Below, piece by piece: positions 38,052 to 47,656 of a stretch of 64,000 nt of DNA. Made by a program: the position numbers and the translations under genes. The first letter of the stretch is position 1. Each line of letters begins with the position of its first letter. The notes beneath the pieces were generated by a model. That model ran no database searches, was not told the DNA's origin, and saw only the letters and a list, made by a program, of their open reading frames with translations. The stretch is from Hyphomicrobiales bacterium (GTDB lineage: Bacteria; Pseudomonadota; Alphaproteobacteria; JAPOUT01), in NCBI GenBank assembly GCA_026708505.1, contig JAPOUU010000038.1:1-64000 (forward strand). Direction: 5' to 3'.

Positions 38052-39291
38052 GCTGAATGGAAATCAGCTGGTTGCGCCGGCGCTCAAGTATTTCAAAACG
38101 AAAGCCGTGAAAGTTAAACGCACGCCCAACCTCCGGAATCATGTGAGCCTCGTGAATGACAAGTCCGGCAATCGTGGTGGCTTCCTCGTCCGGAAGGTTC
38201 CAGTCCTGCGCGCGGTTGAGATCGCGGATAGCAGTCTCGCCATCGACAATTACGGAACCGTCCGGCATCGCACGGATGCCCTTGGGAGGAAGGTCATGCT
38301 CGTCGGCAATGTCGCCGACAATCTCTTCAAGGATGTCTTCAAGGGTAATTATTCCCATTAGCGCTCCGTATTCGTCGACAACGCAGGCAAAGTGGCTCTT
38401 GCTTTGTAAAAAGGCGCGCAGTTGTTGGTCGAGGTCGGTGGTTTCGGGAATGAACCACGGCTCGCGAATGAGCGAGGTGACGTCGACGGAATCGATATCT
38501 CCCCGGCTTTCGGCAATTGCTTTGAGGATGTCGCGCACATGCAAAATGCCAATGACATTTTCCGCATCCTTGCGCCAGACCGGCACGCGCGTGTGCGGAG
38601 AGGTGACGATTTGATCGAAGATCTTACGGCTGCCAAGATCGGCATCAACCATGAACATGTTCTTTCGGTGCACCATCACCTCGCTGACGTCGATCTCGTG
38701 AAGGTTAAGAATCCCGCCGAGCATGTCGCGCTCTGCCTTGACGACCTTGCCTTCGCGATGATGCAGATCAATGGTGCTGCGCAAATCTTCATAAGCGCTT
38801 AGCAGTTCGCCGCCGCGTCCCGGTTGAATGCGCAGCAGCACCATGAGTCCGTAGACGACAATTTGCAGCGCTTTGGTGACCGGCGTCATCGCCCAGACGA
38901 AAAAGCGCAACGGAGTCGCGACCACAAGCGCGAGGCGTTCGGCGTTTCTGATGGCCCAGGTCTTGGGAAGGATTTCGGCAAACACGACCACCAACAGGGT
39001 CATGATAAGGGTTGCGTAGATGAGCGCGGCTTGTCCGACCAGCCCGAGAAGGATTTCCGTCGCCAGCACCGAGGCGAGAATATTGACGAGATTGTTGCCG
39101 ACGAGGATGGTTCCCAGCAGGCGTTCGCGCCCTTCGAGGAGGATGTCGACGAGCCGAGCGCGCTTGTCCCCGTCCGCGGCAAGGCGATGCATCCGCGCGC
39201 GCGAAAGCGCCGTCAGCGCCGTTTCCGATCCGGAGAAAAAAGCCGAAAACATCAGTAGCACAACAACCGCTACCAGACTCATCCAAATCAT
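38011..39291 (-). CDS. corC: HlyC/CorC (TlyC-like) CNNM transporter-family protein
   Basis: 426 residues. An N-terminal DUF21/CNNM domain with about four membrane helices (residues 1-150, including the SGSETALTALSRARMHRL signature) is followed by two CBS domains (about 195-320; EVMVHRKNMFMVDAD, FACVVDEYGALMGIITLED) and a C-terminal CorC_HlyC domain (TTIAGLVIHEAHMIPEVG). The family is linked to Mg/Co efflux and membrane adaptation. Its start overlaps the aroKB stop by 4 nt, forming an aroKB-corC unit as in many alphaproteobacteria. Confidence 0.92.
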   Translation of the reverse strand: MIWMSLVAVVVLLMFSAFFSGSETALTALSRARMHRLAADGDKRARLVDILLEGRERLLGTILVGNNLVNILASVLATEILLGLVGQAALIYATLIMTLLVVVFAEILPKTWAIRNAERLALVVATPLRFFVWAMTPVTKALQIVVYGLMVLLRIQPGRGGELLSAYEDLRSTIDLHHREGKVVKAERDMLGGILNLHEIDVSEVMVHRKNMFMVDADLGSRKIFDQIVTSPHTRVPVWRKDAENVIGILHVRDILKAIAESRGDIDSVDVTSLIREPWFIPETTDLDQQLRAFLQSKSHFACVVDEYGALMGIITLEDILEEIVGDIADEHDLPPKGIRAMPDGSVIVDGETAIRDLNRAQDWNLPDEEATTIAGLVIHEAHMIPEVGRAFNFHGFRFEILERRRNQLISIQLTPPKTPPPETEQ

Positions 39292-41006
39292 TGCGATTCT
39301 TTTCCTGCCATGTCGAGAAAGTCACGCACTTGTTCCGGGTCAATGCCTTCGGCGCGAAAGCAGCGGCCAATTCCGTGCGCCAGTATCAACGTAAGTTTGC
39401 CGTCTTTGTTCTTCTTGTCAAGCAACATCGCGTCCATGAGCGTGCTGCCGTCGGTGGGAAAGTCAAACCCGCGCAACGAAGTCGGCAAACCGACGCTGTC
39501 GAGGTGTGCACGCACGCGTTCAACGTCTTCTTGCGCGCATAAATCAAGATGGCGGGAAAACCCGAATGCCAGCGACATGCCGACGGCAACCGCTTCGCCG
39601 TGAAGCAATTGGTCGCCGTATCCGGCGGCGTGCTCAAGGGCGTGCCCGAAACTATGGCCGAGGTTTAATAATGCGCGTACACCCGCCTCGCGTTCGTCGG
39701 CGGCAACAATGGAGGCTTTCGCGCGGCAGGACGACCAGATGGCTTGGCGCAAGGCGGTTGAATCTCCGGCAATGATGTCCTTGCCGCGAGTTTCGAACCA
39801 GTTGAACAGGGGCAGGTCGCCGATAAGGGCGTATTTTACCACTTCGGCATAGCCTGCCGCGAGATGGCGCGCCGGCAGAGTCTTCAGCAAAGATGTATCC
39901 GCGAGGACGAGGCGTGGTTGGTGGAACACGCCGACAAGGTTTTTGCCTTGCGGAACGTTGATGCCGGTCTTGCCGCCGACGGAGGAGTCGACCTGCGCAA
40001 GCAGCGTGGTCGGGATTTGGATAAAATCGATTCCGCGCAGTGCAAGCCCGGCGGCGCATCCGGCAAGGTCGCCGACGACCCCTCCGCCAAAAGCGATTAG
40101 CATGTCGCCGCGCTCGATTCTTTTGTCGAGGAGTTGCTCGAGGAGTTTTTGCAATTGTCCAAAACTCTTGCTCGCCTCGCCGGGGGGGATCGGTATCACG
40201 TGCGCATTAATTTCTTCGCGTTTTAGGCTCTCGAGCAGCGTGCCCTGGTGTTTCTCTGCGACGGTTTCGTCTGCGACCACGAAGACCCTCGGTCGCTTGA
40301 GAAGAGGGCGGAGGAATTCCCCTGCACGCGCGAGCAGTCCGTTGCCAATCATGATATCGTAAGAACGCTCGCCCAACGGGATGTGCACTTGCCCGGAACC
40401 GTTCAACAGGCTTTCGGGGAGCGGATTATCGCGCCGCCTAAGTGCAAGCGCCTCAAGTGCTTCAAGGATGTTCTCCACGACGGCGGGTTTGGGGATGCTG
40501 CGACTCTGCGTGATGATATCGGCGCCTTCATAAAAACGTTCACGCTTCTTCATCAACTTTTTCAGGATGGTGAGCGGATCGCCTTCGCGCAGTAACGGCC
40601 TTCGCTCAAAGCCGCGGCGCGTGAGTCGTTCGGCGAGAGTCTTAAGCGGCGCTTGCAACCAGATAGAAACGCCGTACTGTCGCGCGCACGCCCGAATGCG
40701 GGCATCCTCAAATGCTCCGCCGCCGGTCGCCAATACAACGGCCTCGTTGGCAAGAAGGTCGCGGATGGTTTCATATTCACGCTGGCGGAACCATTCTTCT
40801 CCATGGGTGTCGAAGATTTCGGAGATGGTTCTGCCCGCATGCGCCTCTATCGCCGCATCGCTGTCCACAAAAGGCAGATGCAAGCGTTTCGCCAACGCCC
40901 TGCCGACCGAACTCTTCCCGACTCCCATCAGGCCGACGAGAATTATGCTTCGTCTTTGTCGAAGGGGTAGGGATTCTTGGGTGGAGGTAGAGGTAGGTGC
41001 GCTCAT
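39288..41006 (-). CDS. aroKB: Fused shikimate kinase/3-dehydroquinate synthase
   Basis: 572 residues in one open frame. Residues about 17-190 are shikimate kinase: Walker A ILVGLMGVGKSSVGRALA, substrate-binding FVDSDAAIE, and LATGGGAFEDARIRA. Residues about 200-572 are 3-dehydroquinate synthase: AFGGGVVGDLAGCAAGLALRG, IPTTLLAQVDSSVGGKTGIN, GYAEVVKYALIGD and NLGHSFGHALEHAAGYG. These catalyse steps 5 and 2 of the shikimate pathway. The two genes are usually adjacent but separate in alphaproteobacteria; here no stop divides them. Confidence 0.94.
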   Translation of the reverse strand: MSAPTSTSTQESLPLRQRRSIILVGLMGVGKSSVGRALAKRLHLPFVDSDAAIEAHAGRTISEIFDTHGEEWFRQREYETIRDLLANEAVVLATGGGAFEDARIRACARQYGVSIWLQAPLKTLAERLTRRGFERRPLLREGDPLTILKKLMKKRERFYEGADIITQSRSIPKPAVVENILEALEALALRRRDNPLPESLLNGSGQVHIPLGERSYDIMIGNGLLARAGEFLRPLLKRPRVFVVADETVAEKHQGTLLESLKREEINAHVIPIPPGEASKSFGQLQKLLEQLLDKRIERGDMLIAFGGGVVGDLAGCAAGLALRGIDFIQIPTTLLAQVDSSVGGKTGINVPQGKNLVGVFHQPRLVLADTSLLKTLPARHLAAGYAEVVKYALIGDLPLFNWFETRGKDIIAGDSTALRQAIWSSCRAKASIVAADEREAGVRALLNLGHSFGHALEHAAGYGDQLLHGEAVAVGMSLAFGFSRHLDLCAQEDVERVRAHLDSVGLPTSLRGFDFPTDGSTLMDAMLLDKKNKDGKLTLILAHGIGRCFRAEGIDPEQVRDFLDMAGKESQ

Positions 41007-41045
41007 ATTAACACGGGCGAATGCCGCAGGGGAACGAAGTCAAAG

Positions 41046-41492
41046 TTACCAAGCGAAGAGACAATTCCCATCATAGGACATGGAAAAGTGTCCTTTGCAT
41101 AAAATATCTCTGCCAATCAAAACATCAAAATCTGTCCTATGATTTTCGAATTCGTGTCCCCTAAGGATTTCTTGCGGTCCCTCTATCCTCGTTTCAACAC
41201 CAGAGGAAACCGCTGTTCGTCCCATTACGAATCCGATGCGAAATGCATAGACATTAACATCCTTAGCGCCGGTTACTCCACCTAGTTCCCCTTTTCCAAT
41301 GGGATTCAATTTGAGTTTTTCGACAACATTGGGTGAGATGTCGGTGCCGTCTGCTCTAGTATCAAGCAATCCTCGGAAAAAATTGTTTTTTCCGAGAATT
41401 TTCTCTTTTTCGTGGCCAAACTCGGCGGGGAACACGCAAATAGATGTAATTGGTCCCGAACCGGGATTATATTTAAATGAGAGGATCGACAT
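41046..41492 (-). CDS. Retropepsin-like aspartic protease domain protein with altered active-site triad
   Basis: 148 residues, single retroviral-type aspartic protease domain. GLLDTRADGTDISPNVVEKL near residue 41 matches the family DTGA-containing strand, and FDVLIGRDIL near residue 125 is the second conserved block. The catalytic triplet, usually Asp-Thr-Gly, reads Asp-Thr-Arg (residues 44-46; codon AGA, one base from GGA). Such proteins act as homodimers. ATG 41492 is chosen over TTG 41513. It overlaps the end of the upstream partner gene by 20 nt. AT-richer than neighbours. Confidence 0.72.
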   Translation of the reverse strand: MSILSFKYNPGSGPITSICVFPAEFGHEKEKILGKNNFFRGLLDTRADGTDISPNVVEKLKLNPIGKGELGGVTGAKDVNVYAFRIGFVMGRTAVSSGVETRIEGPQEILRGHEFENHRTDFDVLIGRDILCKGHFSMSYDGNCLFAW

Positions 41493-41817
41493 GGGAAAAG
41501 TGTCCGAGATCAATAACTCTGTTGGAAACTTCTTGTACGGAATAGTCGCCTTCCGGACAGAAAGCGTGTGCCGCCTCCAACGCGTCTGCTAACGCATCGT
41601 AGTAACCCCGAACCTCGCAATTTTGCAAAAGCGCGAATTTGTTCTTGTGAACATGTAGAATACCCGGCAGGATACTCTTGAAATACTCGTAATTGGCGTC
41701 GACTTGTTGTTGGCGTTTGCTGATTGCGTCGCGCATAACCTCTTTGACCTCTGAATCCAAGGATGGATGGGACCCTAGCACACAAAATCTCCATTGTCTA
41801 GGCTGTCCGGGCGGCAT
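41473..41817 (-). CDS. Small protein paired with the retropepsin-like gene (DUF5678-like)
   Basis: 114 residues. A basic helix (AISKRQQQVDANYEYFKSIL) precedes HVHKNKFALLQNCEVRGYYD and DALEAAHAFCPEGDYSVQEVSNRVIDLG. The layout (Lys-Phe-Ala-Leu strand, then E-V, then an A-rich helix) resembles DUF5678-type small proteins, which I believe often neighbour retropepsin-like genes. No function is known. It is read just before and overlapping the protease gene, so the two form one cassette. ATG 41817 is preferred to TTG 41832. Confidence 0.62.
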   Translation of the reverse strand: MPPGQPRQWRFCVLGSHPSLDSEVKEVMRDAISKRQQQVDANYEYFKSILPGILHVHKNKFALLQNCEVRGYYDALADALEAAHAFCPEGDYSVQEVSNRVIDLGHFSHVDPLI

Positions 41818-41880
41818 TGAATCTTGTGGCAATTATCTCTATAATGGCGAATTCGGCGCGGGAGGCCTTCAAATCGGGGG

Positions 41881-42057
41881 ATGAAACAGAGCCATGGGGC
41901 AACGGGACAGATGAGTCGAGCGCGTGGATATATCTTGATTGGTTTGGCGGCCATTTTGGTCGTCTCGCTGGTTGGATTCGTCTGGTACGGGGCGCAATGG
42001 CGTCCGCCGTCCGAAGAGGTCGAGCGCATCCTGCCGCAATCCGATTTTCCTTACTGA
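41881..42057 (+). CDS. Small single-helix membrane protein upstream of xerD
   Basis: 58 residues from ATG 41881, or 48 from in-frame ATG 41911. One hydrophobic helix (YILIGLAAILVVSLVGFVWY) is followed by a short polar tail ending DFPY. Its stop overlaps the xerD start as TGATG, which supports a real translated gene. The sequence was too short for routine gene calling. Not recognised as a named family. Confidence 0.6.
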   Translation: MKQSHGATGQMSRARGYILIGLAAILVVSLVGFVWYGAQWRPPSEEVERILPQSDFPY

Positions 42058-43034
42058 TGAACGCAACTACATCCCATAAACCTGCCGCCGCCAAACGCAT
42101 CGAAATCGCCTATCTTGAGGCGTTCCTCGAGATGATGAGCGCCGAGCGCGCCGCAAGCAAAAACACCCTCGCCGCCTATGAAAGTGACATTCGGGCGTTT
42201 GCGGCTTTCCTCAAAGGTCGAGACCCGAGCGTTGCCAAGAGTGATGATTTACTTGCATGGTTGGAACAAGGGTGGCGCGAGTCGTTAACCTCGACGACCC
42301 TTGCGCGCCGCCGCGCAAGTTTGCGGGGGTATTACCGTTTTTTGCTTACCGAGGGCATGCGCGAAGACAATCCCTGCCAGCAACTCGGGCGAATGCGCCC
42401 GTCTGCGCGCCTTCCGAAAATCCTTTCCATCGAAGAAACTTCCCGCTTGCTCGAAGCGTGCAAGCAGCCCGTTGGCAAAAGCAAAAAGGGCCCTTATCGC
42501 CAGGCGCGCCTGACATGCATGGTCGAGATCCTCTATGGCGCGGGTCTGCGTGTATCCGAACTGGCTTCGCTACCGGTGGCGGCGATACAAGGACGCGACC
42601 GGCGCCTTCTTCCCGTTCGCGGCAAGGGTGATAAAGAGCGTTTGGTCGCGCTCCACGCCGATGCCGTTCAATCCATTGATCATTGGTTGGAGGTGCGCGG
42701 GGCTCATTCAAAGGCATGCGCCAAATCCCGCTGGTTGTTTCCCGCCGGCGACGGCACGCGGCACCTCACGCCCCGCCGCATCGCCCAGTTGCTCAAAGAA
42801 CTCGCCGTGCGTGCAAACATAGATCCATCGCGGGTTTCTCCCCATGTATTGCGCCACGCTTTCGCCTCGCATTTGCTCGAGAACGGTGCGGATCTTCGTG
42901 CGCTGCAGCATCTGCTCGGACATGCGGATATTTCCACCACGCAGATTTACACCCATGTGCTTGAGGAGCGCGCGCGTGCGTTGGTCTTCGATGCGCATCC
43001 GTTAGCACGAACCTCCGGAAGAACGGTGAGCTAA
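42057..43034 (+). CDS. xerD: Site-specific tyrosine recombinase XerD
   Basis: 325 residues, with XerC resolves chromosome dimers at dif. An N-terminal SAM-like core-binding domain ([23 protein letters not shown], shown in part) precedes the catalytic domain with Arg in [14 protein letters not shown], Lys in [12 protein letters not shown], HxxR in [14 protein letters not shown], His in [15 protein letters not shown] and the nucleophilic Tyr within QIYTH. ATG 42057 is chosen (TGATG overlap); the longer upstream reading crosses the small membrane gene. accA follows after 2 nt. Confidence 0.93.
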   Translation: MNATTSHKPAAAKRIEIAYLEAFLEMMSAERAASKNTLAAYESDIRAFAAFLKGRDPSVAKSDDLLAWLEQGWRESLTSTTLARRRASLRGYYRFLLTEGMREDNPCQQLGRMRPSARLPKILSIEETSRLLEACKQPVGKSKKGPYRQARLTCMVEILYGAGLRVSELASLPVAAIQGRDRRLLPVRGKGDKERLVALHADAVQSIDHWLEVRGAHSKACAKSRWLFPAGDGTRHLTPRRIAQLLKELAVRANIDPSRVSPHVLRHAFASHLLENGADLRALQHLLGHADISTTQIYTHVLEERARALVFDAHPLARTSGRTVS

Positions 43035-43036
43035 CG

Positions 43037-44005
43037 ATGCATCTCGAATTTGAAAAACCGCTGGTCGAACTCGAAAGCAAAATAGAGGAATTGCGCGCCC
43101 TCGCGCGCGAGCGCGCCGATGTGCGCATCGAGGAGGAAATCGAACGCCTCGAACGCCGCGCCGAAGAACTCTGCGACCAAATCTACGCAACGCTGACTCC
43201 ATGGCAGAAGACTCAGGTGGCACGCCATCCCGACCGTCCGCATTTTGCCGATTATGTCGAAAATTTATTCGAAGACTTCACGCCGCTTGCCGGCGACCGG
43301 CGCTTTGCCGAAGACAGTGCGATCATCGGAGGGATGGCCCGGTTTCGCTCGCATCCGGTTATGCTCATTGGTCACGAAAAAGGCCGCGATACTTCCGACA
43401 GGATTGCGCACAATTTCGGAATGGCGATGCCCGAGGGTTATCGCAAGGCGGCGCGCTTGATGGCAATAGCAGACCGCTTTTCCATGCCCGTCGTGGCACT
43501 GGTCGACACGCCCGGCGCCTATCCTGGCATCGGCGCCGAGCAGCGCGGCCAGGCAGAAGCGATCGCGCGATGCACCGAATCTTGTTTGGCATTGAGCGTT
43601 CCCAACATTGCGGTGATTACCGGCGAGGGAGGCTCCGGCGGCGCGGTCGCGTTGGCGACGGCAAACCGCGTGTTGATGCTGGAGCACGGGATTTACACGG
43701 TTGCGTCTCCGGAGGCATGCGCATCGATATTGTGGCGCAGCGCGGAGAAGGCATCTGATGCGGCCGAAGCACTCAAGATAACAGCGGAGAGTTTGCTCAA
43801 GATGAAGATAATTGATGACATTCTCCAAGAGCCCCGTGGCGGAGCGCACCGGGACGCCGCCGGAATGATTGCTACGGTCGGCAATACGCTGGAGGAGAGT
43901 CTTTTGGATTTATCCCGCATGAATGCGGATGCGGCACGGGACCATCGTCGTGAAAAGTTTTTGCGTATGGGCCGTGGTGCGGAAATGGAAATCGTAGAGT
44001 TTTAA
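43037..44005 (+). CDS. accA: Acetyl-CoA carboxylase carboxyltransferase subunit alpha
   Basis: 322 residues, with AccD transfers the carboxyl group from biotin to acetyl-CoA to give malonyl-CoA. [18 protein letters not shown] at the start, a coiled-coil N-terminus, [45 protein letters not shown] and [38 protein letters not shown] (cited in part) are all family blocks. Cotranscribed with xerD, a common alphaproteobacterial order. Confidence 0.96.
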   Translation: MHLEFEKPLVELESKIEELRALARERADVRIEEEIERLERRAEELCDQIYATLTPWQKTQVARHPDRPHFADYVENLFEDFTPLAGDRRFAEDSAIIGGMARFRSHPVMLIGHEKGRDTSDRIAHNFGMAMPEGYRKAARLMAIADRFSMPVVALVDTPGAYPGIGAEQRGQAEAIARCTESCLALSVPNIAVITGEGGSGGAVALATANRVLMLEHGIYTVASPEACASILWRSAEKASDAAEALKITAESLLKMKIIDDILQEPRGGAHRDAAGMIATVGNTLEESLLDLSRMNADAARDHRREKFLRMGRGAEMEIVEF

Positions 44006-44046
44006 TCATGTTAGTTGTCAACCTGAATAAAGAAAGGAGATTCTTA

Positions 44047-44739
44047 ATGATTTCTTTTACAATGTTTTCCTGTCGTTGGATTTTCGTTGCCCTGCTGGGA
44101 GTTTTGGTTTTTGCGAACGAGTCTTTTGCAGGGGAGGAGCGAGAGCACTTGCTGGATAAAAATTTCTGGTATTACGCCAAAGGCAGTGATGTTATGAAAC
44201 TTTTGGATGCCGGGGCGGACGTCGACGCTCGGGACGAGGCAGGCCGGACGGCGTTGCATATAGCGGCGCAACATTCAGGTTCGATCGATGCGATAGCAAC
44301 GCTTTTGTATAATGGCGCCGAGATAAATGTGTACGATGTAAACGGTTGGACGCCGCTGCATTGCGCGGCCGCATTCGGGAGCGATTTGGGCGTGCTGCGT
44401 CTGTTGTTGGCGCGCGGCGCGGATGTCTCCGCCCGCGGGAATTTCGGTGCAACGGCGTTGCATTGGGCCGCGGAATTCGCCGATGATTGGGAGGCCATTG
44501 TTGTGCTGCTGGACGGGGGCTCGGACGTCTCTGCATTGGATGCGCTCGGTCGCACCCCGTTGCATTGGGCGGCGGCATGGCGTTTTGCGGGAGATTCAGA
44601 CGCTCCGCGTGTTGTCGGTGTATTGTTGGACCGCGGTGCGCAGGTTGATTTAAAGGACAGTTACGGAACCACACCGCTGCAGCTGGCGATGACTTTGGGA
44701 CAAAACCACAGAGTCATTCGGATACTGAAAGACGAGTAA
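44047..44739 (+). CDS. Exported ankyrin-repeat protein, paralogue 1
   Basis: 230 residues. A signal peptide (about residues 1-30, likely cleavage after SFA) precedes LLDKNFWYYA, then five ankyrin repeats with recurring TPLHxAA and LLxxGADV. A GAAAGGAG ribosome-binding site fixes ATG 44047; an earlier TTA/ATG extension from 44008 is less likely. The same N-terminal layout (signal, then a hydrophobic-FW motif) recurs in two genes at 54742-56258, so these are paralogues. The predicted location is the periplasm. Partners unknown. Confidence 0.82.
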   Translation: MISFTMFSCRWIFVALLGVLVFANESFAGEEREHLLDKNFWYYAKGSDVMKLLDAGADVDARDEAGRTALHIAAQHSGSIDAIATLLYNGAEINVYDVNGWTPLHCAAAFGSDLGVLRLLLARGADVSARGNFGATALHWAAEFADDWEAIVVLLDGGSDVSALDALGRTPLHWAAAWRFAGDSDAPRVVGVLLDRGAQVDLKDSYGTTPLQLAMTLGQNHRVIRILKDE

Positions 44740-44744
44740 AAATA

Positions 44745-44763
44745 CGGGAAGCGCTGCTTCCCG
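44745..44763. terminator. Bidirectional intrinsic terminator between ankyrin gene and secA
   Basis: CGGGAAGC (44745-44752), 3-nt loop, GCTTCCCG (44756-44763): a perfect 8-bp stem. On the minus strand it is followed by TATTTTTAC, a good U tract 7 nt after the secA stop. On the plus strand CTTTACTT follows, weaker but adequate for the ankyrin transcript. Confidence 0.75.
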
Positions 44764-44769
44764 CTTTAC

Positions 44770-47529
44770 TTAGCGGATTGCCCCGTGGCAGTGTTTGTAT
44801 TTTTTTCCTGAACCGCAGGGGCACGGCGCGTTGCGCCCGACCTTCTTTCTTTGCACGGGGGCTTGTGCGCTTGTCTCCTGCGGATTCCTCTCCTTGCTGC
44901 CCGCGCGCTCCGGATCCAAAGCCTGAGATGCTTCGGCGGCGTCATCGCGCCCGGTGAGCGGGTCGATATGGTGCGCCGACATCTCCGGTAAGTCGGACTC
45001 TTCCAATTTTGCCATTTCCATGGCACTGGCTTCCGCCTTTTGCGCCTCGGTGTTCTCGACGCGGATGTGCATCAGCTTGCGTGTCACCTCTCCGCGCAGG
45101 CGTATCAGCAACGCGGAGAACAATTCCAGCGCTTCGGTTTTATATTCGTTGAGCGGGTCCCTCTGCCCGTAACCGCGCCACCCAATCACTTGGCGCAAAT
45201 GATCCAGCATGGTGAGGTGCTCGCGCCAGTGGTGGTCCAGAGCTTGTAAAAGCACCGATTTTTCCACCTGGCGCATGATGTCGCCGCGAATCATCGCCGT
45301 GGTCGTTGCCATCGCCAAGTCGGACGCTTCAATCAAACGCTCGCGCAATTCGTCCACGCCAAAACCTTCCTCGGCGCTCCACTCTTCCAGCGGAGGCGTG
45401 AGGGAGAAGTGGTAGTGGATGTCCTTGGCCAATGCGTCCAGGTCCCACTGCTCGACGTAACTGCGCTCGGGAACGTGACGCTCAATCAAATCGTTGACGA
45501 GCTCGTGGCGCATGTCGATGATGATGCCGCTGACATCTTCTTCTTTCATAAAACCGATGCGTTGCTCGAAGATGGCCTTGCGCTGGTCGTTCATGACATC
45601 GTCAAATTTGAGCAGGTTTTTGCGAATATCGAAGTTGCGCGCTTCCACCCGCTTTTGCGCCCGCTCGAGGAGTTTGTTGATCCACGGGTGGATGATGGCT
45701 TCACCTTCCTGAATTCCGAGTTTTTGCAGCATTCCGTCAATGCGATCGGAACCGAAGATGCTCATCAAATCGTCCTCAAGGCTGAGCAAAAATTTGGACG
45801 CGCCGGGATCACCCTGTCGTCCGGAACGGCCGCGCAACTGATTATCGATGCGCCTGCTTTCATGGCGTTCCGTGCCGAGCACGAACAGGCCGCCCTGCCG
45901 GATGGCTTCTTCCTTGTCCTTGGCGTGACGGTTTTGGATTGCTTCGATGCGCTCGCGTTGCCATTGGCTTTGATCAGCGCCGAGTTCGTCGGTGAGAAGC
46001 ATCTCAAGATTGCCGCCGAGCTGGATGTCGGTGCCGCGTCCCGCCATGTTGGTCGCGATGGTCACGGCCGCAGGGGCGCCGGCTTGCGCAATAATGTAGG
46101 CTTCTTGTTCGTGATAGCGGGCGTTGAGGACGTTGTGGGGAATCTTGTCCTTCTTCAGCAAGGCAGAGAGAGCATCGGACTTTTCGATGCTCGTGGTGCC
46201 GACAAGAATGGGCTGCTTGCGGCTATGGCAGTCTTTGATGATGTCGATGGTCGCAACGGTCTTCTCGCGCACGGTTCTATAAACTTCGTCATCGAAGTCT
46301 TCGCGCTGGACGGGCTTGTGCGTGGGGACGTCAACGCTTTCGAGTCCGTAGATGTCGAGGAATTCTTGCGCTTCGGTCAAAGCGGTTCCGGTCATGCCGG
46401 CGAGTTTGTCGTAGAGGCGGAAGTAATTCTGGAAGGTGACGGAGGCAAGCGTTCTGTTTTCGGGCTGGATGTCAACGCCCTCTTTTGCTTCGAGTGCTTG
46501 GTGGAGTCCTTCCGAATATCTGCGCCCCTCCATCATGCGCCCGGTGAATTCATCAATGATGACGACGCGGTTTTGCCGGACGATATAGTCTTTGTCGCGC
46601 TGAAAGAGCTTATGCGCACGCAGCGCTTGATTGACATGATGAACAAGGTTGATATTGGCGCTGTCATAAAGGCCGGTTCCGCTAAGCAGTTCGTTTTCTT
46701 CAAGCAGTTGTTCGACATGTTCATTGCCGTCTTCGCTGAGAGTGACGGTTCGTGTTTTAAGGTCAAGCTCGAAGTCTTTTTCCTCAAGGGAAGGGATAAG
46801 CGCATCGACTTTGTTGTAAAGGTCGGATTTGTCTTCGATGGCCCCGGAGATGATCAGCGGCGTGCGCGCTTCGTCAATGAGTATGGAATCGACCTCATCG
46901 ATAATGGCAAAGTGATGCCCGCGTTGCACCATGTTCTCGAGGCTGTATTTCATATTGTCCCGTAGATAGTCAAAGCCGAGTTCATTGTTGGTGCCGTAAG
47001 TGATGTCGGCGGCATAGGCGGCCCGGCGTGCGGGATCGTCGATGCCGTGAAGGATGCATCCGACTTCGAGTCCCAGCATTCGATAAATGGCCCCCATCCA
47101 TTCGGCGTCGCGCTGGGCGAGATAATCGTTGACGGTGACGACATGGACCCCTTTGCCTTCAAGGGCGTTGAGGTAAACCGGCAGGGTTGAAACGAGGGTT
47201 TTACCCTCACCGGTTTTCATCTCGGTTATGTAACTGTCATGAAGCGCCATGCCCCCGATGAGCTGCACGTCGTAGTGGCGCTGCGAGAGCGTCCGCTTGG
47301 CGGCTTCGCGCACGAGCGCAAAGGCGGGCTCAAGGATGGAATCGAGAGACGCGCCGTTTTCGAGGCGCGCCTTGAAATCAGCGGTTCGCCGGGGAAAGTC
47401 GGCGGCATCAAGGGCTTCCATCTCCTGCTCAAGGGCGTTGATATTGGCGATTCGGGCGCGGTATTTTCGCAATTTCCGGTCACTCGGTGTGCCGAAGAGC
47501 CGTTTGAGGAGACTTTGCAAGTCGAACAT
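44770..47529 (-). CDS. secA: Preprotein translocase ATPase SecA
   Basis: 919 residues, motor of Sec secretion. Walker [15 protein letters not shown] is near residue 105, DEAD-type [21 protein letters not shown] near 215, [13 protein letters not shown] near 495, and the C-terminal zinc ribbon [13 protein letters not shown] binds SecB and lipids. The length is typical. It is read divergently from argJ, from a good promoter 57-85 nt upstream, and terminates at a strong hairpin. Confidence 0.98.
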   Translation of the reverse strand: MFDLQSLLKRLFGTPSDRKLRKYRARIANINALEQEMEALDAADFPRRTADFKARLENGASLDSILEPAFALVREAAKRTLSQRHYDVQLIGGMALHDSYITEMKTGEGKTLVSTLPVYLNALEGKGVHVVTVNDYLAQRDAEWMGAIYRMLGLEVGCILHGIDDPARRAAYAADITYGTNNELGFDYLRDNMKYSLENMVQRGHHFAIIDEVDSILIDEARTPLIISGAIEDKSDLYNKVDALIPSLEEKDFELDLKTRTVTLSEDGNEHVEQLLEENELLSGTGLYDSANINLVHHVNQALRAHKLFQRDKDYIVRQNRVVIIDEFTGRMMEGRRYSEGLHQALEAKEGVDIQPENRTLASVTFQNYFRLYDKLAGMTGTALTEAQEFLDIYGLESVDVPTHKPVQREDFDDEVYRTVREKTVATIDIIKDCHSRKQPILVGTTSIEKSDALSALLKKDKIPHNVLNARYHEQEAYIIAQAGAPAAVTIATNMAGRGTDIQLGGNLEMLLTDELGADQSQWQRERIEAIQNRHAKDKEEAIRQGGLFVLGTERHESRRIDNQLRGRSGRQGDPGASKFLLSLEDDLMSIFGSDRIDGMLQKLGIQEGEAIIHPWINKLLERAQKRVEARNFDIRKNLLKFDDVMNDQRKAIFEQRIGFMKEEDVSGIIIDMRHELVNDLIERHVPERSYVEQWDLDALAKDIHYHFSLTPPLEEWSAEEGFGVDELRERLIEASDLAMATTTAMIRGDIMRQVEKSVLLQALDHHWREHLTMLDHLRQVIGWRGYGQRDPLNEYKTEALELFSALLIRLRGEVTRKLMHIRVENTEAQKAEASAMEMAKLEESDLPEMSAHHIDPLTGRDDAAEASQALDPERAGSKERNPQETSAQAPVQRKKVGRNAPCPCGSGKKYKHCHGAIR

Positions 47530-47577
47530 GGAATGTGCCTTTGTTTGAAGGATGGGGAGAGTACCGGCTCCGGAAAG

Positions 47578-47614
47578 TTATCGCGATAATAGTAAAGCAT
47601 TCGCCTAGCGTCAA
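47578..47614 (-). promoter_or_regulatory. secA promoter with palindrome at the -10/+1 region
   Basis: On the minus strand TTGACG (47614-47609), a 17-nt spacer and TATTAT (47591-47586) match consensus at five of six bases each. A perfect 12-bp palindrome TTATCGCGATAA (47578-47589) overlaps the -10 and predicted start point, leaving a leader of about 50 nt. The palindrome may be an operator or chance. Confidence 0.65.
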
Positions 47615-47621
47615 TGATTGC

Positions 47622-47650
47622 TTGCCAAGTGCTCGTGCGGCGGGGATACT
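47622..47650 (+). promoter_or_regulatory. Leaderless promoter of argJ
   Basis: TTGCCA (47622-47627), a 17-nt spacer and GATACT (47645-47650) lie exactly 6 nt before the argJ ATG at 47657, so +1 coincides with the start codon. No ribosome-binding site precedes the ATG. The best-supported of the leaderless cases in this window. Confidence 0.65.
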
Positions 47651-47656
47651 TCGGGC

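Noticed and set aside
45409-46965. 518-codon plus-strand open frame opposite secA
   Set aside because: Shadow of secA in a complementary frame; no domain, and secA is unambiguous.
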